Shown: positions 21,090-34,397, numbered from the stretch's first letter. The stretch is 64,000 nt of DNA from Lasiosphaeris hirsuta (GCA_030549175.1 JAUKUA010000004.1:1178001-1242000); one strand, 5' to 3'. The notes: generated from the sequence alone by a model not told the origin. Translations and numbers: made by a program.

Positions 21090-22386
21090 ATGGCCTCTCC
21101 TCGTAAGCACGCCCTTCGGTTCCCCTGTTCCCTTCCAATTGCTCCCCTCCAAGCCTCGGCTGACATGGCGTCGCTCCCCTACAGAGAAGATCCGCACTCC
21201 CCTCACCGAGCTTTTCGGCATCAACCACCCGGTTCTGCTGGCTGGCATGAACGTCGCAGCCGGCCCCAAGCTGGCCGCGGCCGTGACCAATGCCGGCGGC
21301 ATGGGCGTGCTGGGCGGTATCAACTACACGCCCGAGATGCTCAGGGACCAAATCGACGAACTCAAGGCCCACCTCACAGACAAGAAGGCGCCCTTCGGTG
21401 TTGATCTCCTGCTTCCCCAGGTCGGCGGCAGCGCCCGCAAAACAAAGCATGTCTTACCTTTTTTTGCCTCGTGGCATCTCCACCCCTCGCACAGGCCCTC
21501 GCTAACCCCGCCGCACAGCTACGACTACACCAAGGGCAAGCTCGACCAGCTTGTTGACATTATCATCGAGTCCGGCGCTAAGCTCTTCGTCTCGGCCGTT
21601 GGCGTACCCCCTAAGCATGTCGTCGAGAGGTTGCACAAGCACGGCATCCTGTATATGAACATGATCGGCCACCCCAAGCACGTCAAGAAGTGCCTCGACC
21701 TCGGATGCGACATCATCTGCGCTCAGGGTGGCGAGGGCGGTGGCCACACGGGTGACGTGCCCACGACGGTTCTAATCCCCGCCGTTGTCGACCTTGTCAA
21801 GAACGCCAAATCGCCCCTGACCGGCGGACCCGTCCAGGTCGTCGCTGCCGGCGGCATCCACAACGGCCAGCTGCTGGCCGCCTCACTCATGATGGGCGCT
21901 AGCGCCGTCTGGGTCGGTACCCGCTTCGTGCTCTCCGAGGAGGCCGGCGCCCCCGATTCGCACAAGGAGGCTGTCCGCACGGCTGGCTTCGACGACACCG
22001 TCCGCACCCTCATCTTCACCGGCCGTCCCCTGCGCGTGCGCAAGAACCCCTACATCATGAACTGGGAGACTGAGCGCTCCCAGGAGATCCGCGAGCTCAC
22101 CTCCCAGGGCAAGATCCCCTATGAGGCTGATCTCGACAAGGTCATGGCTGGCGAGGCCGAGGAGACGCCCGGTATCAAGGGGTCAGGCCTCATGAACGCG
22201 TCCAACGAGGATGATGCCGATGTCGATGACCTGCTCGATCAGTTTCGCCCTTACCTCATGGGCAAGTGCGCTGCTGTCTGCAACGACAAGCTGTCGGCCA
22301 AGCAGATTGTTGATGAGTTCGTCAGTGATGCTGCAACCTGGATCAAGAGGGGTAACTCTTACGTTGTTCCTAACGCCAAGTTGTAG
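21090..22386 (+). CDS. Nitronate monooxygenase (2-nitropropane dioxygenase type)
   Basis: This flavin enzyme oxidises nitronates such as propionate-3-nitronate to carbonyl compounds. Exons 21090-21102, 21185-21446 and 21519-22386 give 380 residues. Motifs include INHPVLLAGMN, TNAGGMGVLGG, FVSAVGVPPKHVVERLHKHG, the flavin and catalytic His region CAQGGEGGGHTGD, VVAAGGIHNGQ and GASAVWVGTRF. Exon 1 is only 13 nt (MASP+1 nt). The second intron starts with GC, not GT: AA-GCATGT to CCGCACAG, with CGCTAACCCC as branch. Splicing there restores RKTNYDYTKGKLDQL, while leaving it in adds 24 residues without a stop because it is 72 nt long. The protein has no obvious targeting signal. It is divergent from the folate gene. 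Confidence 0.9.
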
Positions 22387-25300
22387 TTGGGTTTCTAGGG
22401 ACTATTGTGTGTAAAGCGGGCGGCATGATTTGCATATTGTATATACCTTGTGCTCGGGTGCCTTTTTACTCACGGCTAAATGAGGGCGGGAATGACAAGC
22501 ACATGTATGAGACATCCACGACCCCGATAGGTCTTTGTATATCTTGAAAATATGTGCCGATGAAACAATCAGTTTGTGGACCACTTCGCTCTGTATGTTG
22601 CTCACACTCCATGTTCATGAGGGTTAGAACTTTGACTCTGTAATTACTTGATGACGCCCCGGGTCCTTCTCAAGTTTCTTGGGGCGAATTGTGGAGGAAC
22701 TGTCCCAGGGGCCCGTGTGGCCTTTCTAGCCTTGATATCTGGAGTGAGTATAGTATTTCACAATGAAGACGATATTCCTAAGCTTTGGTCATTAGGTGTC
22801 AAGCTGCAGCTCAAGTCTCCTAGACCAGATCGACAAGGGGGGGGGGGGGGGTGTTACACAGACCTCAAAAGATGCTAGTCCATACTTGGCGTATTTTTTA
22901 CAAGAACTAGTGCTGGTATTAACAGGACTATAACAGCAGTGGTTAAACTCTCATCATATGAGCACCGACGTCCAGCAATACCATTACACATTCAATGTTG
23001 TATTGTGCGCATCGTAGAACATTTTGAGGAGTATCGCTTGCTTGGAAGCTATACACCCGCACAAGGTAGATCCCGAACCCCCTATACGCCCTACGCTCCA
23101 TATCAGACTCGAACATGTTGGGTACTGAGGGAATGACGCGGCCCGGTTGAGATGATACTCATGAAAACGAAACTACTTGCCGAAATAGGCACCGCTCACC
23201 ACTGATAAATGATGTATTCGGGAGGGATGACGCGCCCCTCGCAGGTATTCCTTGTTAGGCTTCTCAGGGGAAACAACCAAGGTGTGATGCCATTGTGCCT
23301 TCATAATTACTCCTACAACACATCTAAGTGGCAAATCAAATCACAGCCGGGTTCGGCCAGACAGATTACCCAAGGGTACTAATTAAGCTAGGATCTCGAG
23401 CCTCCTTTCCCACGACTATTGACGTCGACATCAGCTCCACATTCTACAGAGGGGCTCACCTGATGCGGCATCTTAACGGCCCCCCTTAGAAAAAAACACG
23501 TTCAAGTTGTTCAAGTTGTCCAAGAGGCAGCGCCGTAAGTGACACCGTTATGGAACAAACTCCGTCTCGGACCTTAGACCGTAGTCTGTAGACTCGGGCG
23601 GGTTATGAAGACAGCCGCCGATGACCATTGATACACTCGGCGCCTTTGCAAAACTCATTACATAGCATGTATCGTGACATTCATCCCGGCGCGCCTATCA
23701 CAGAACGCCTAAACCAGTTTGGCCATTTGCCAGTACCTACGAGTTCCTCGGGATACTCGTCGACATCCTTAGATACTTCACTGACTTCACAGCCCCAGAC
23801 CACAGCCTATCATCCCCGGAGGACACAGAGCCAGCTAAACCTATCTCGAGACCGACGGACCGGCGAACACTTCGACACCCGTCGTGAAAATCAACATAAT
23901 CTCTACCGTGGCCCGGATCTGATTACACCTCATCACCGACCTGACCCCCTTCACCTCCACCCTGCCTGCCGGAGGGGGTCCAGGGAGGCCGCCCTGACCC
24001 CAACCGGCGTCCCAGACGCATGCGTATGCGTATGCGATGTGTATGTAGGTATGCTCGCTTGGCCATGTGCGTCTGGGACGACAGCGATGCCGACCCAACC
24101 CCGTGCGCCCCCCGACGGCGCCGACGTCAGAGACACAACCCTCATCCCACCTCACGCATGCTCGACGGTACCCTTGCTCCGCCTGCCAAGCCCCTTCCCG
24201 CGAGCCTGCCCCTTTTCCCCCACAAAACCCAAGTTTCCTTAATTCTAGCGCGAGTTCTAGATTCCCACGCGTGCCCTCGTTGCCGGACACATATGCAGCG
24301 GGGATGTAACGCAGCAGAACCTGCGTAAGCAACCACGACCTAAAAAAACGCCACCGGGAGTACAGAGAACGGAACAGGACCGTTCGCGCGAAACACAAAG
24401 CTTAATCTGGGCCGGTGCTACTCTCAACAAAGTTGAGCTGCATCAACAGACGAGCAGGCGGGCCCGTATTGGGGGAAGCAGTCGTAGTGCGCAATCCTGG
24501 CTACGTGCTATCGACCACGCGGTAGTCCAGCAGCTTAGTAGGCCCAGCATAAAGCACAAAAAATGATGTATCACACCCCCACGCACCACTCAGCGGCTGC
24601 CCCCGGTCCCCATTCACCTGCAGAGGCGTCATGGCGATAAACGCCTCCTAATCCCCTTCAGTTGTCTTTTGTACAACCCTGCCCCTGTCCTCTGACACAA
24701 TGGCTGCATACCATGGCACGCCAGGGCAGCAAGGCCAACTTGTTCCCGACATGCCCGGGAAGCGGCGGTTCAGCCCCCTAAAACGGGGATAGGCAAGGGA
24801 GTTAGCCCGTCGGCAGCTTACCCTACCTGCACTACAGGCGTAGACCTTGCCCAGACCTTAGGTCGCCTCACACTGTTCCAACCGACAAAGCAGGAAAAAA
24901 AATCGCAAATAAGCGACCGCCGGAAAGCCGGGTAGGCGCCGGAGCTCCTATCCCGTGTGGCCTTGTCAGACCCGAGCCCTCGCGTCAATCCCATTCCGCT
25001 CGCCGGTCACGAAGCGGTGAGGTCTTTTGCCTGCCGGCACAGCCTATCATTAGTCCCAGGGCAAGCCGCGCTAGCAGTCGGCCGGAACTTCGGAATGGCA
25101 GCCAACCATCCGGAGATACTAGAAATGGAGTTACCTCCTGGGAGGGTTCGGACATGCCCGCAGCCAAGGCCGTCTGACCTCTCCAGGCTAACCAGCTCGA
25201 TCAACGACAGAAGAGTGCAACCAAATCCCAAATCACGCCACATGGAACCAACAATTTCCTCGCGTCCATTTTCCAACGAAGAAAACGGCTAGAAGAGGGA

Positions 25301-26485
25301 ATAAATAAATAAAATGGAAAAAGAATGGTTTGGTGGTGAAGCGCCGCTTGCCGTCTTTTGCTACCTACCTACTTAGGTAAGGCATGCAGACCGCAGCGAG
25401 CCGCGTCCTCCCCTCTACGGCCAAGATAAGTCTGGGGGTGCCTAGCATAGATAGCCGGCGTCTCGGCGAGACTTGCTTGTCTAGCATTGGCCCGCCGCTC
25501 CAGATGCCTACCCCTCTACCCAAGACTGAGTAGGGTACACCCCTTTGACAACAATGACATCCTGCTGGTCACATCTCGACGTGACGCATTCTCTCGCTCA
25601 CTTGACAAAACTTCCGCCGAACGCCTCCTTCGTCATACTAGCTTGGTTTTGAAGCCCAATCCAATCCCCGGCTTGGGCTCAAGCCCGAGCCAAGGGAGGG
25701 GCTGAGGCTGAGCGGCGCAGCTCGTCATATACCTGCTTCTGCTGTGGCGAGAGTGCAACTCGCGGCTCGTCTATGTCTTTGGGTATGAGGAATCATCCCC
25801 CATCGATGCGGCACAGCAGCGTAGGGTTAACAAGTAGACGAGGGGGGAGCAGCAGTCCCAGCCTCGCCACCTAGATGGTGCGCCGGGCTATAGTTTCATC
25901 GCTTCCCGGCATGGACCAATCGACTTGCCAGCCGCGCTGCCGCGGCACTGCTGCACCGCGTGGTGGACCGGAGATAGGGAATAGGGCTGAGCCTGACACA
26001 TGATGTCGTGTAACCGCTACCGCCTATCCATCTCATCCTTGGCCGGCCGGGGTGAGCTCCAGAGGCTCCAGTCGGCATCCTTTACAGCGGGGCGGTGGTG
26101 ATGGTGCAGCGCAGTATGCTGCCCTAAGATAACTTTCCTCTTGGGCACTCAACTAGCCTGCACGGATAAGCGGTCAGGGCTACCATGACTAGATCTGGGT
26201 GTGATGCGCAAGAGGACCGGAAGGACTGGGAAATGGCAATTGCAGAGTGGCATGTTCGAGATGGGTGAACACGTATTTGTTGGGTGCTTTGTCTGCCCTC
26301 CCCCCACGCGAGCTGCTTGCTGACATGGTTGGCCGGAGTCTAGGAAATTCTGTCCAACCGGCGGTCGACGGCTCTATCTTGGTGGTAGGCAGTAGACCGA
26401 ATCGAGAAATACAACGAGGCTCCATCACGCCGTCCTTTGGCGGTGAGAAATTCTCCTGCTGCCAACCTCGATTCCTTTGTTTCCG

Positions 26486-26527
26486 CGTTCTGCGTTCTGC
26501 GTTCTGCGTTCTGCGTTCTGCGTTCTG
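26486..26527. repeat. CGTTCTG minisatellite, six copies
   Basis: The 7-bp unit CGTTCTG is repeated six times without a mismatch. The array lies in the long noncoding stretch. Seven is not a multiple of three, so it cannot keep one codon pattern in a coding sequence. Confidence 0.9.
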
Positions 26528-28242
26528 CTTTCCAATCTTTCTTCTGGCGGGTGCTGACTAAAGGACAATGCCCATGGCATCACGGGAAGATCGGTGGTAA
26601 GGCGGTTGATTGGGTGCTTGGCCTCTGTTCCTCAGCGACTACCTCAGGTAGGTAAGGCTGTTGATGCATTGTAAGACGGGAAGTAGGTGCGGGAAGCCCC
26701 TTATCGCCTGACAGGAAGAAATTGGGCAAGGACAACGAATGAGGTGGTCAAAAACATAAAAAGAAAAAGAAAGAAATAATCATTGTGTCGGAGCTATAGG
26801 CGTCGTCGGTGAGAAAAGCTCGCGAATGCACTCTTGTGCAAAGCGTCGGCGCACGGGAATTGTGTGTCGCATCAATCGCCAGTATGAAAGGACAAGGAGA
26901 TGGACGAAAGTTGATTGAGCGTGGGTAGAGAAGTGCAGCTCTCCGTTTTTGGTGGGGATGTCTCACCCCGAGAGATGACTTTTGCAATGTGTAACCACGG
27001 GTACCCCCCTGGTTGTCTTGTGTACCCTGGAGAACACTTGTACCTGTCCCACACAGCCAAGACGACGTCACAGCCGTGCTCATCAGACACAGCGGCCATC
27101 TCGCTGTCACTGGCTGGTTCAATTGGGGCAGACACGCTTTACGCCTCTAGAGATTGCTTGCCCTGCTTTGCCCGCTATTCTATCGGATTGGGTGGTGACT
27201 ATTGTCGAGCCAAGTGCTACGCTGACATTTTCGCACTTCATCCAAGATATGCAAGCCGAGGCCACGAACAGCGTAGAGCTATCCGGCTTGCGGCTTGTCA
27301 TCGGATCGCGGTGGCGACTTTGTCGAGCCTTGCGCACACCGGCTCATGCTCGTCGAGCCAAGTCGGGTGGTGAGCAATCTGCTGTCAGTTTGGCACCTTC
27401 CACCATGACGGATTGGATGCTATGGTCTGCGGCTTGGCCCCTTACGCCCGGCTGCGTTACCATCGTGTTTGCACTGTCTACCCGGTGGCTCACGGGAAGC
27501 CATACTGGCACCAGATTGGATGCTAATCGCCTCCAGGGGTCATGGGTAGGCGCAATGGGTCGAGCCAGGCGGGCGATGGGGGATGCCGGGGGTTTCATGG
27601 CGAGAATCAATTCCCTCCCCCCCCCCGTCCCCTAGCCCGACGTGCTGCTGTGTCTGCTCACATTTATTGATCGAGAGCGGAAAAAGAGCTTCAGCCCCCG
27701 GGGCAGCGTTGTAACACAACATCAAGGTGCGGGACGAGGCCGACAAGGCATAGGGTTTCTTGGCGGCGACGAGCGAAACGGCTTTTTCCTGGACTCGGTG
27801 GGCGAGTGAGCATTCTGGTGGTGGGGATGGTCTGGCATGGCTGGACTGGCTGGCTAGGTGTAGGGCATGGGTATCCCCCTGGGGCTTCAAAAGCGGACCA
27901 CTGTGCCCTTACGACCGTTTTTAGTCCCCGAAAACCTTATTTGGACATCAGCGACAGAACCAAAACATACTCGGACTTCAGCGACCCCCACCACGAGCAT
28001 TCCGTTTTGGCCAACTGTTGCCCGTCCGTTTCATCCGAGCGTTTGCTGGCAACATTGCGTCGTTGCTGCATGTTCCCCGAGAAAGCATGCGCACTTCCAC
28101 CTGCACATAAAAGCCGGGAGACTGCTGCTTCTGTTATGCCGCTGGGGCCTTTCGTTTGCACTTGCTGCTTATTTCCGTTGTCGGACTTGAGGCGCTTACA
28201 AGAGGATGTGTTGATTCGGTGGTTGGCAAGCAAGCAAAGGGA

Positions 28243-28281
28243 GGCAGGGAGGCAGGGAGGCAGGCAAACAAACAAACAAAC
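28243..28281. repeat. GGCAGGGA and AAAC short tandem repeats
   Basis: Tandem GGCAGGGA-type units run to about 28262 and are followed at once by four AAAC units. This is noncoding simple sequence. Confidence 0.8.
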
Positions 28282-29073
28282 AATATTTCGTGCCGCAGCA
28301 GTATCGGCAGTGGCAACAACAGTGGCAGCATTACCTGGAAGCACCACGCTTTGCGGTCGCAGGCGATGCGGCACAACACCATGAGACTGTGTTGCCACAT
28401 TGCGTATCAGTGTAGACCTGCCCTGAACATCGTCCCTTCTATACTTGCTGCTGTGTTTCCTAATGGCCGCTGCGGGCGGGGGAGTGGTTAAGCCCCTTCT
28501 ACCGCCCTCCCGGGACGGGCCACCCTTCCTTCAACCCTAGGCCGCCCCCCTCCCCCAGCACCAGGAAACATAGGCTTAGGTACACTAGCGCAAACGGGTG
28601 ACGTGTGTGTCGGATGTTGTGGGAGCAGCGGGCTTCGATGCTAGCGCAAGTCCCCACCGACCTAGAGGACTTGGCACAGCGGTGCTGTTGCAACTTGCAG
28701 GTGATGCAGGTGGTGGCTTGTGGCAAACGCTCATTTCTTGGTGTCGACTTCCGTTTCGGCTTCCGCTTGCCATCGGCAGCTTACCCCCGACTTTGCCAGT
28801 CGCCCAGCCATGGGCACGGAAAAGCTGGCACCATTGCCACCCCCCTTGGTCGAAGGGGGACTTGCTGTGGCCCATGGCTGCCTATAGGACGAGACTGATT
28901 TCTACCAGTGCGCGTCTGTAGGCATAGGATAGGGGTGGTAGGTAGGGATAGGGGCAGTATCTGTCGGGCCGGAGAGGAGTCATCTGGGGTGTTTTTTTGG
29001 CCTCGGCAGTAACAAGCGGACTCAAGTGTTGCAGAGGGATCGAGGAGTGTAGGATGGCTGTAGTACTGTGTTG

Positions 29074-29093
29074 GCTGCGCTGCGCTGCGCTGC
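29074..29093. repeat. GCTGC tandem repeat, four copies
   Basis: Four exact copies of the 5-bp unit GCTGC occur here in noncoding DNA. Confidence 0.7.
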
Positions 29094-31811
29094 AAAGGGC
29101 TGGCTGCGAAGTCTCTTGGCAGGCGGGTTGGTGTGCTTGCCAAAGCTAGGTTTCATGCAAGTCATACTAGCTTTCACTTGTGCTGTACGGGTAATCAACA
29201 ACAATCGGTCAAGGGTGGACCTTCGGTAGATAGGATCGAGGGTTAGGCGGTCGTACGAGTTGGACCGCCAGCCAGGTACCCGATCGCGGGTGTTCTGGAA
29301 GAAAAGGGCGCGTGAGAAGTGCGGGAAAAAAGAACCTTGGGAGAAAAAATGGGAAGCAAAATTGTCAAAGGGCTGATGCGGCTGTCTTTGGGGGTTCATT
29401 CCGGCTGGTCGCCGGGCAGGGGCGAGACAGCACGGGGCACAATACCCCTCACTCCGCCATCAAGCCTTCCAATTCCATTTTGCTCTTCTACTGCAAACTT
29501 GACTTTTGTCATTGTCCCTTTTTCCTTCTTCGTAGCTTGAGTCTTCCATGGACCATCCGCTGTCCATCATCGCCATCTACATTCCCAAGGCGCCCCACCA
29601 TCGGTGTCTGTCTACGGGTTGGCGTGCTGTCCCAGTCTGCTGCTGCGGCTTACCCTCCTTTGCGCAAGGCAGGGACACCCCAATGTGTAGGGAATGTGTA
29701 ATCTGTGCGTGTTGATGGCCGGCAGCCAGTGGTGGGCGCATCGACGCAGGTGAGACGAGGGGACGGGAGAGACCGAAAATCCCCATACCAGCTACCGACC
29801 TGCCGACCACACCCACCCACTCCCATCCACACCCCGTCCACCCACACCCGCACTCACAAGCCATAGCGCCCATAGTGCTCCTCGCTCACCGGCTGTCGTC
29901 GCACCAAAGTGCGTGCATGCGCTTCCTTAACCGCGAACCCGTGGTACAAGGTCCTCTATCTGTGCAACCATGCCGCGTCTGGAAAGACGGTCCGCTCGTG
30001 CTGATGAGATGAGCAAGATGATGAGCACGTCGAGACAACACTGCGTGGCTGGCTCTTTGCAGGGCGACCGGACCGGCCATTGGGCCCGGTTGTTTGTCTT
30101 GATTCAGTTTGCAACTCGCGATCGATCAATGTGTACGCCGACGGCAGCACACGGCCGCGGCATGGCTGCAAGGATGTCCGCAATTCCGCAAGTGGCAAGC
30201 CAGCTCACCCCTCGCAAGAGTCCCGAAAAAAGAAACGTCAAACGGCTTCTTCCGAGACATTAGGGAAGAGCAGGGACGACACCCAAACTAGAACATAGTG
30301 TAATTGAGCGAGAGGCGGAGAAACGAAAAAAAGAGAAAAAAGCAAATCATAGCGCCGGCGGGAATGGCGCTTCTCTCCTCGTGGCTCTGTACCACCTCAC
30401 CCTGGCTCACTAAAGAGACGAGGAGTTTGGCGGCTGGGGTTCCGCGCCAACAGGTAGGTCCTTGCAGCTTGCCAGGAGGGAAAGCAAGGGGGTGTTCAGG
30501 GGGGGAAAAAGGCACTTCACTAAGAGGGGAGAGGTGAGGGGGCCGTTTGTGTCACATCGGCCCTACGCTTAATTTGGGGTGTTGCCGCCATTCGTCTAAC
30601 TGTGCCTCCCATTGACGTTCAATACAGATAGCGAAATAATTAACAAGCTCGTAAACGAGAGTCCGAGAAGGCGCAAAGTTGAGGAGAACGGGGGAAATGG
30701 GTACAACAGAAAGAGAAAAAAAAGATGTTCTGAACCGTCATGCCCTCGATGCCATACCCGCCCGTCCTAGGTTGCAGCCCCATATCATACCGTGTCCTTG
30801 ACCTGGCCCTACTCTGCCTTGCCATTTCCCTATCAAGCAACTCCCGCAAGAGCCGATCCACGTGCAGTAAATCATTCATCCATGTTCCCTGTCCAAGAGT
30901 CATCACGACACGCCTAGACCGAGCAATCTACCTCGGGGGAGCCAACACCAGGTTGCAAGCCACCCCCGAATTGATCGTTGAAAGCGAATGTAAATATCTG
31001 TAAGGCAGCATTGTGTAGCGTCAAGTACCCGAGTCCTTGAACCAAAAGCAGGAGCAGAACAAAAGAAAGAAGAAAACAGCCGCGCAGCCATCGAATACCA
31101 GGGGGTTAGAAAAGAAGAATAGAAAGAAAAAGAAGAGAAAAAAAAACCAATGCCGGGTATCCTTGCAAATGAACATTCCATGATGTGTCGTGAGCCCACC
31201 TCCCAAGTTCCCGAAATTCATCGTTATCTTTTTGGGTTTCCCTTTGGTTTCCCTCGAGGCGGGGAGAAAAGGAAATCCTCCTCCTCGTGCCGCCATGTGC
31301 CCAACCCCGATGCCGTAAACCACTAATGACTTGGCCTGCCAGTAAAGTGGCCAAGACATGAGAAAATCCCAACCGACTTGACTCATTACCAGATGTCATG
31401 CCCAATTCCCGTCCTTCCATGCGCCATCCGTTTTCCCAACGCGCCCAAATAGCCAAACACACACTAACACGCGAGGAAAGGAACAGAGACGAAAGGTAAA
31501 CAGCAAAGACCAAAAGACCAAACTTTCTAGGGGATATCGAAGTACCCGGCTACAAACCAAACAAAGTATAACCCGTAAATGCTCTGTTCCCAAACCAGCT
31601 GGCTTTTGATCTTGATCTCGTAGAGAAGAAAAAAAAGAAGAAACCAAGAAAAAGAAGATGCGTTGCATCCGTGGCCGGCCTAATGCAGACATATGGCCCG
31701 CCGCGTTCCCTCCTGCGGAAAGAATTATCAAAAGCATTTGTGCGTACGCGCACAAGATTATCATTCGTCAAGCCGAAAAGGAGGACAGCTGTATCCGCGC
31801 TTGCCGCAAAC

Positions 31812-34397
31812 TCAAGTCATGTTCATCGAAGTTGGCGGGATGGCAGTCGGGTAATACCCCGCCGAGCTCGACTTGCCCTCGAATCGCCCGCAACGCTGCG
31901 ACTGCGAGTAGTACGAGGGGCCTACGTAGAACAGACTCGGCAGCCCGTTCTCTGTCTCGGGCTTGACTTTTGTCGGATCAAAGCCGGTACTCATGGCCGA
32001 AGATGGCGCTGTCTCTTGCTCATTGCGCCCGTGCGAAAACAGTTCGACTTGGTGGCTTCTTGGGTCCGGGTCGCCTTCGTAAATGGGTGTAGGGTAGTAT
32101 TGATAGGACTTGGGCTCGGTTATTGCTTTTGCTTCTTCGGCTGTAATCATGGGCTCCATCGTCAGCTCCTGATGATGGCGCCCGCTTCCGTAGGGCCTAG
32201 GGTCATAGCCCCCGTAGCCTCCCTGGAGCATTGACGGGCCCCCTGATGGATAATCCCCCGAGCCAACCATGCCAGATCCGTAGGATCCCGGACCTGCAAT
32301 GCTTCCGCCGCCCGAGCCACCAGGTCCGCTGCTGCTGCTGGGCCTTCTCTCGGACTGGTAGTGACCCGGGGACCGGCCACGTACAATCATCTTAGCCGAC
32401 TTTCTATACGCAACCCTAACAAAAGGATCCCCGCTAGCCTGCTGTTGCGATCCAGTATCGGCCCAAAGCTCCACAATGAGGTGGTAGTATTGCTGCGCAG
32501 CTCTTCTCTTGCCATTGTTGGCTGTCGCCTGTTTGAACTGGATCCGTTCAAACGTATGCTCACTGCTGAGCGTGCTTTGCGACTGGCCAAAGTTTTGGTC
32601 GTAGGGTCTTGAAGAACCGAGGTCGGACGCCGGAGGGTTGCTGTACATGCTGCTGATAGGATGGTGGCTCGATTGCGGGGGCTTTGGCGATAGCCGTATC
32701 TTTTCAGGTTTCGCAATAGGGCCCTTGTCTCGCTTGGGCGTGTGCTGGACGAGCTCGATCGCGAGGCCATCGTTCTCGGCCACGACTGCCGAAATGCACA
32801 TGGCAAAGCCATATACCTGGAAGAGCTGCTGGTTGCTGGTCTGTAAAAACGTCATTCCCGCATTGGGATAGCTAGGGTTCGGTGGTGAGAGGGTGAACGA
32901 GCAGACACACGAGAAGTAGTTACGTCGGTAGCATGTCCACTCGTTCTCGGCAAGGAAGAAACCCTTATCGATGACGCCGTTGATGTCAACTTTGATGGGG
33001 GTCTGCTGAGGATCTTGGTATGACAAATGGCCGAGAGCCACCAATGGGTTCAGGGGCGGTATGTTTTGCTGCGCCTTGGAACCGTAGCCGGCGTCCATCC
33101 TGAGGGGACTGTACGTGGCCGGGCTGGGCGTGGGTGACAATGGATGGCGTCGAATGGCTGGAAAGGAAGGAGACCGCGGCAGGTGATGATCCGGCTGCCT
33201 CCTATAAGAGGGTGTTGCCGGCGTGTATAGGTCGCGCGCGCTGATCTGGGTTCCTGGGTGCGGCAGTGTTGTGGAGCGAGGGGCATGTGCCATGCCCGTG
33301 CCAGACGTGCTACTGCTACAGCTGTAAGCTCTGGAGAACCCAAGATGCTCCATGGGCGCATGTGTATGTGTATGGATAGTATGGGTGGGGAGGGGGACAA
33401 GCATAGGGGGAGAATAGGGGGAGTATATGGTCCAGATCGGTGGTGGGGGCGGAGGCGGAGGTGCTACATACTTGGAGCCTAGTCGGGGCCTGACGTCGAG
33501 CCCGGAAAGAAAGGTGGGAGCGGAAGAATAAAAGTGGCCACCCTCAGGGGGGTACGCCGCGACAGCTGGAGGGACCAGATTTATGAAAGAGGAGGGCTGG
33601 GCCGGCGCCTCCAACGTGGACAGCGAGTTGGTGGAGTCCTGGCTAGTATAACTGAAATACGGGTCAGCACGCGAGGCCAGCAGCCATCCACCAAGCCATG
33701 CACAAGGCGCTGTTAGCGTCTATCAAATCCGGCAACCGCAGCACTGCTGTACCTTGTGCAGCGTGTCCCATGCAAAACACCAGTGCAATGTATGACGACC
33801 TTGTCGTACTGCCAGCTTGGCGTTGTACACGGCCGCCGGATACAGGATCGGGAGGGCGAGACACAGCACCTACGGCAGCGAACGGAGCAATGCTAACTAA
33901 CAGCAGGTCATTGACCCAGGTAGCACGTCCAGCACTGAAGACAAGTACCCATGTCTCCGCACCGTGGCGACGGAAAGGTGGGGATGAGAGCAGTGGGAGA
34001 GATGATGGTAACAGTGCCTGCGCGGGACTCGGTCGCTTCCGGGAGAGAAATGTCGCAGCAGCGGCTGCTTGGGGGGGGGGGGGGGGGAGGTCGGGGGCTG
34101 AGGAGCGCGGCTTGGTCTTTAAGCATGTGTTCCCAGCACTCGTGTGGGAGAGGAGAACGGGAAGGGATCGAAATCAGAATGGAAGATTTTGAAAGAGCAT
34201 AATGCAGGAAATAAACAGTGTAAGTGCTTGCGGATAGAGCACAGGTATTTGAGAGCAGCCTGGCCTTCTCTGTCGAGGGCTGGTAGACCAATGGAAAAAA
34301 AGCCCGGGTCTGTGTGTACGTACCGCATGTCAGATGTGGAAGGTATGTCGAGGTAGTCCAGCCCAGCACACGAGGGCGGCGAGGGCTCGACGAAATC
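31812..34397 (-). CDS. NDT80/PhoG-family transcription factor, VIB-1/XprG-like (5' end uncertain)
   Basis: Two exons are well supported. Exon 34397-34324 encodes DFVEPSPPSCAGLDYLDIPS and then TSDMR. Exon 33651-31812 begins YTSQDSTNSLST. The 672-nt intron 33652-34323 has donor GTACGT, branch GTGCTGACC and acceptor TTTCAG. The NDT80/PhoG DNA-binding domain runs from KVDINGVIDKGFFLAENEW through YRRNYFSCVCSF, FQVYGFAMCISAVVAE, ELVQHTPKRDKGP and YYHLIVELWAD to YRKSAKMIVRGRSPGHYQ. Ser/Gly/Pro-rich tails follow. Fungal relatives (VIB-1, XprG) govern secreted proteases, nutrient sensing and heterokaryon-incompatibility death. The first codon was not found with certainty; one frame-compatible choice is ATG at 35779 with a 21-nt exon ending AAG-GTATCC. 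A possible in-frame intron at 33322-33471 is discussed under findings. Confidence 0.88.
34071..34087. repeat. G17 homopolymer
   Basis: Seventeen uninterrupted G residues lie inside the 672-nt intron of the NDT80-like gene and form a C17 pyrimidine tract on its coding strand. Such runs often mislead assembly. Confidence 0.9.

Larger units (their letters stand above)
22387..31811. other. Long intergenic region (9.4 kb) with no supported gene
   Basis: This stretch lies between the 3' ends of the monooxygenase and the NDT80-like gene, so it has no need to hold a promoter of either. Open frames are many but short. None shows a domain, a signal peptide or a chain of plausible splice joins. Several longer ones (23628-24242, 26982-27635, 27806-28384) begin at non-ATG codons or are proline/cysteine-rich low-complexity reads. 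Repeats inside include a G12 run near 22839, a 7-bp minisatellite, GGCAGGGA and AAAC repeats, and purine-rich tracts near 31000-31650. No tRNA or rRNA is seen. A transposon relic cannot be excluded by eye. Confidence 0.5.

Noticed and set aside
23628..24242. 204-codon plus-strand frame
   Set aside because: Starts at TTG, is Pro/Ser/Arg-rich without domains, and has no supporting splice pattern.
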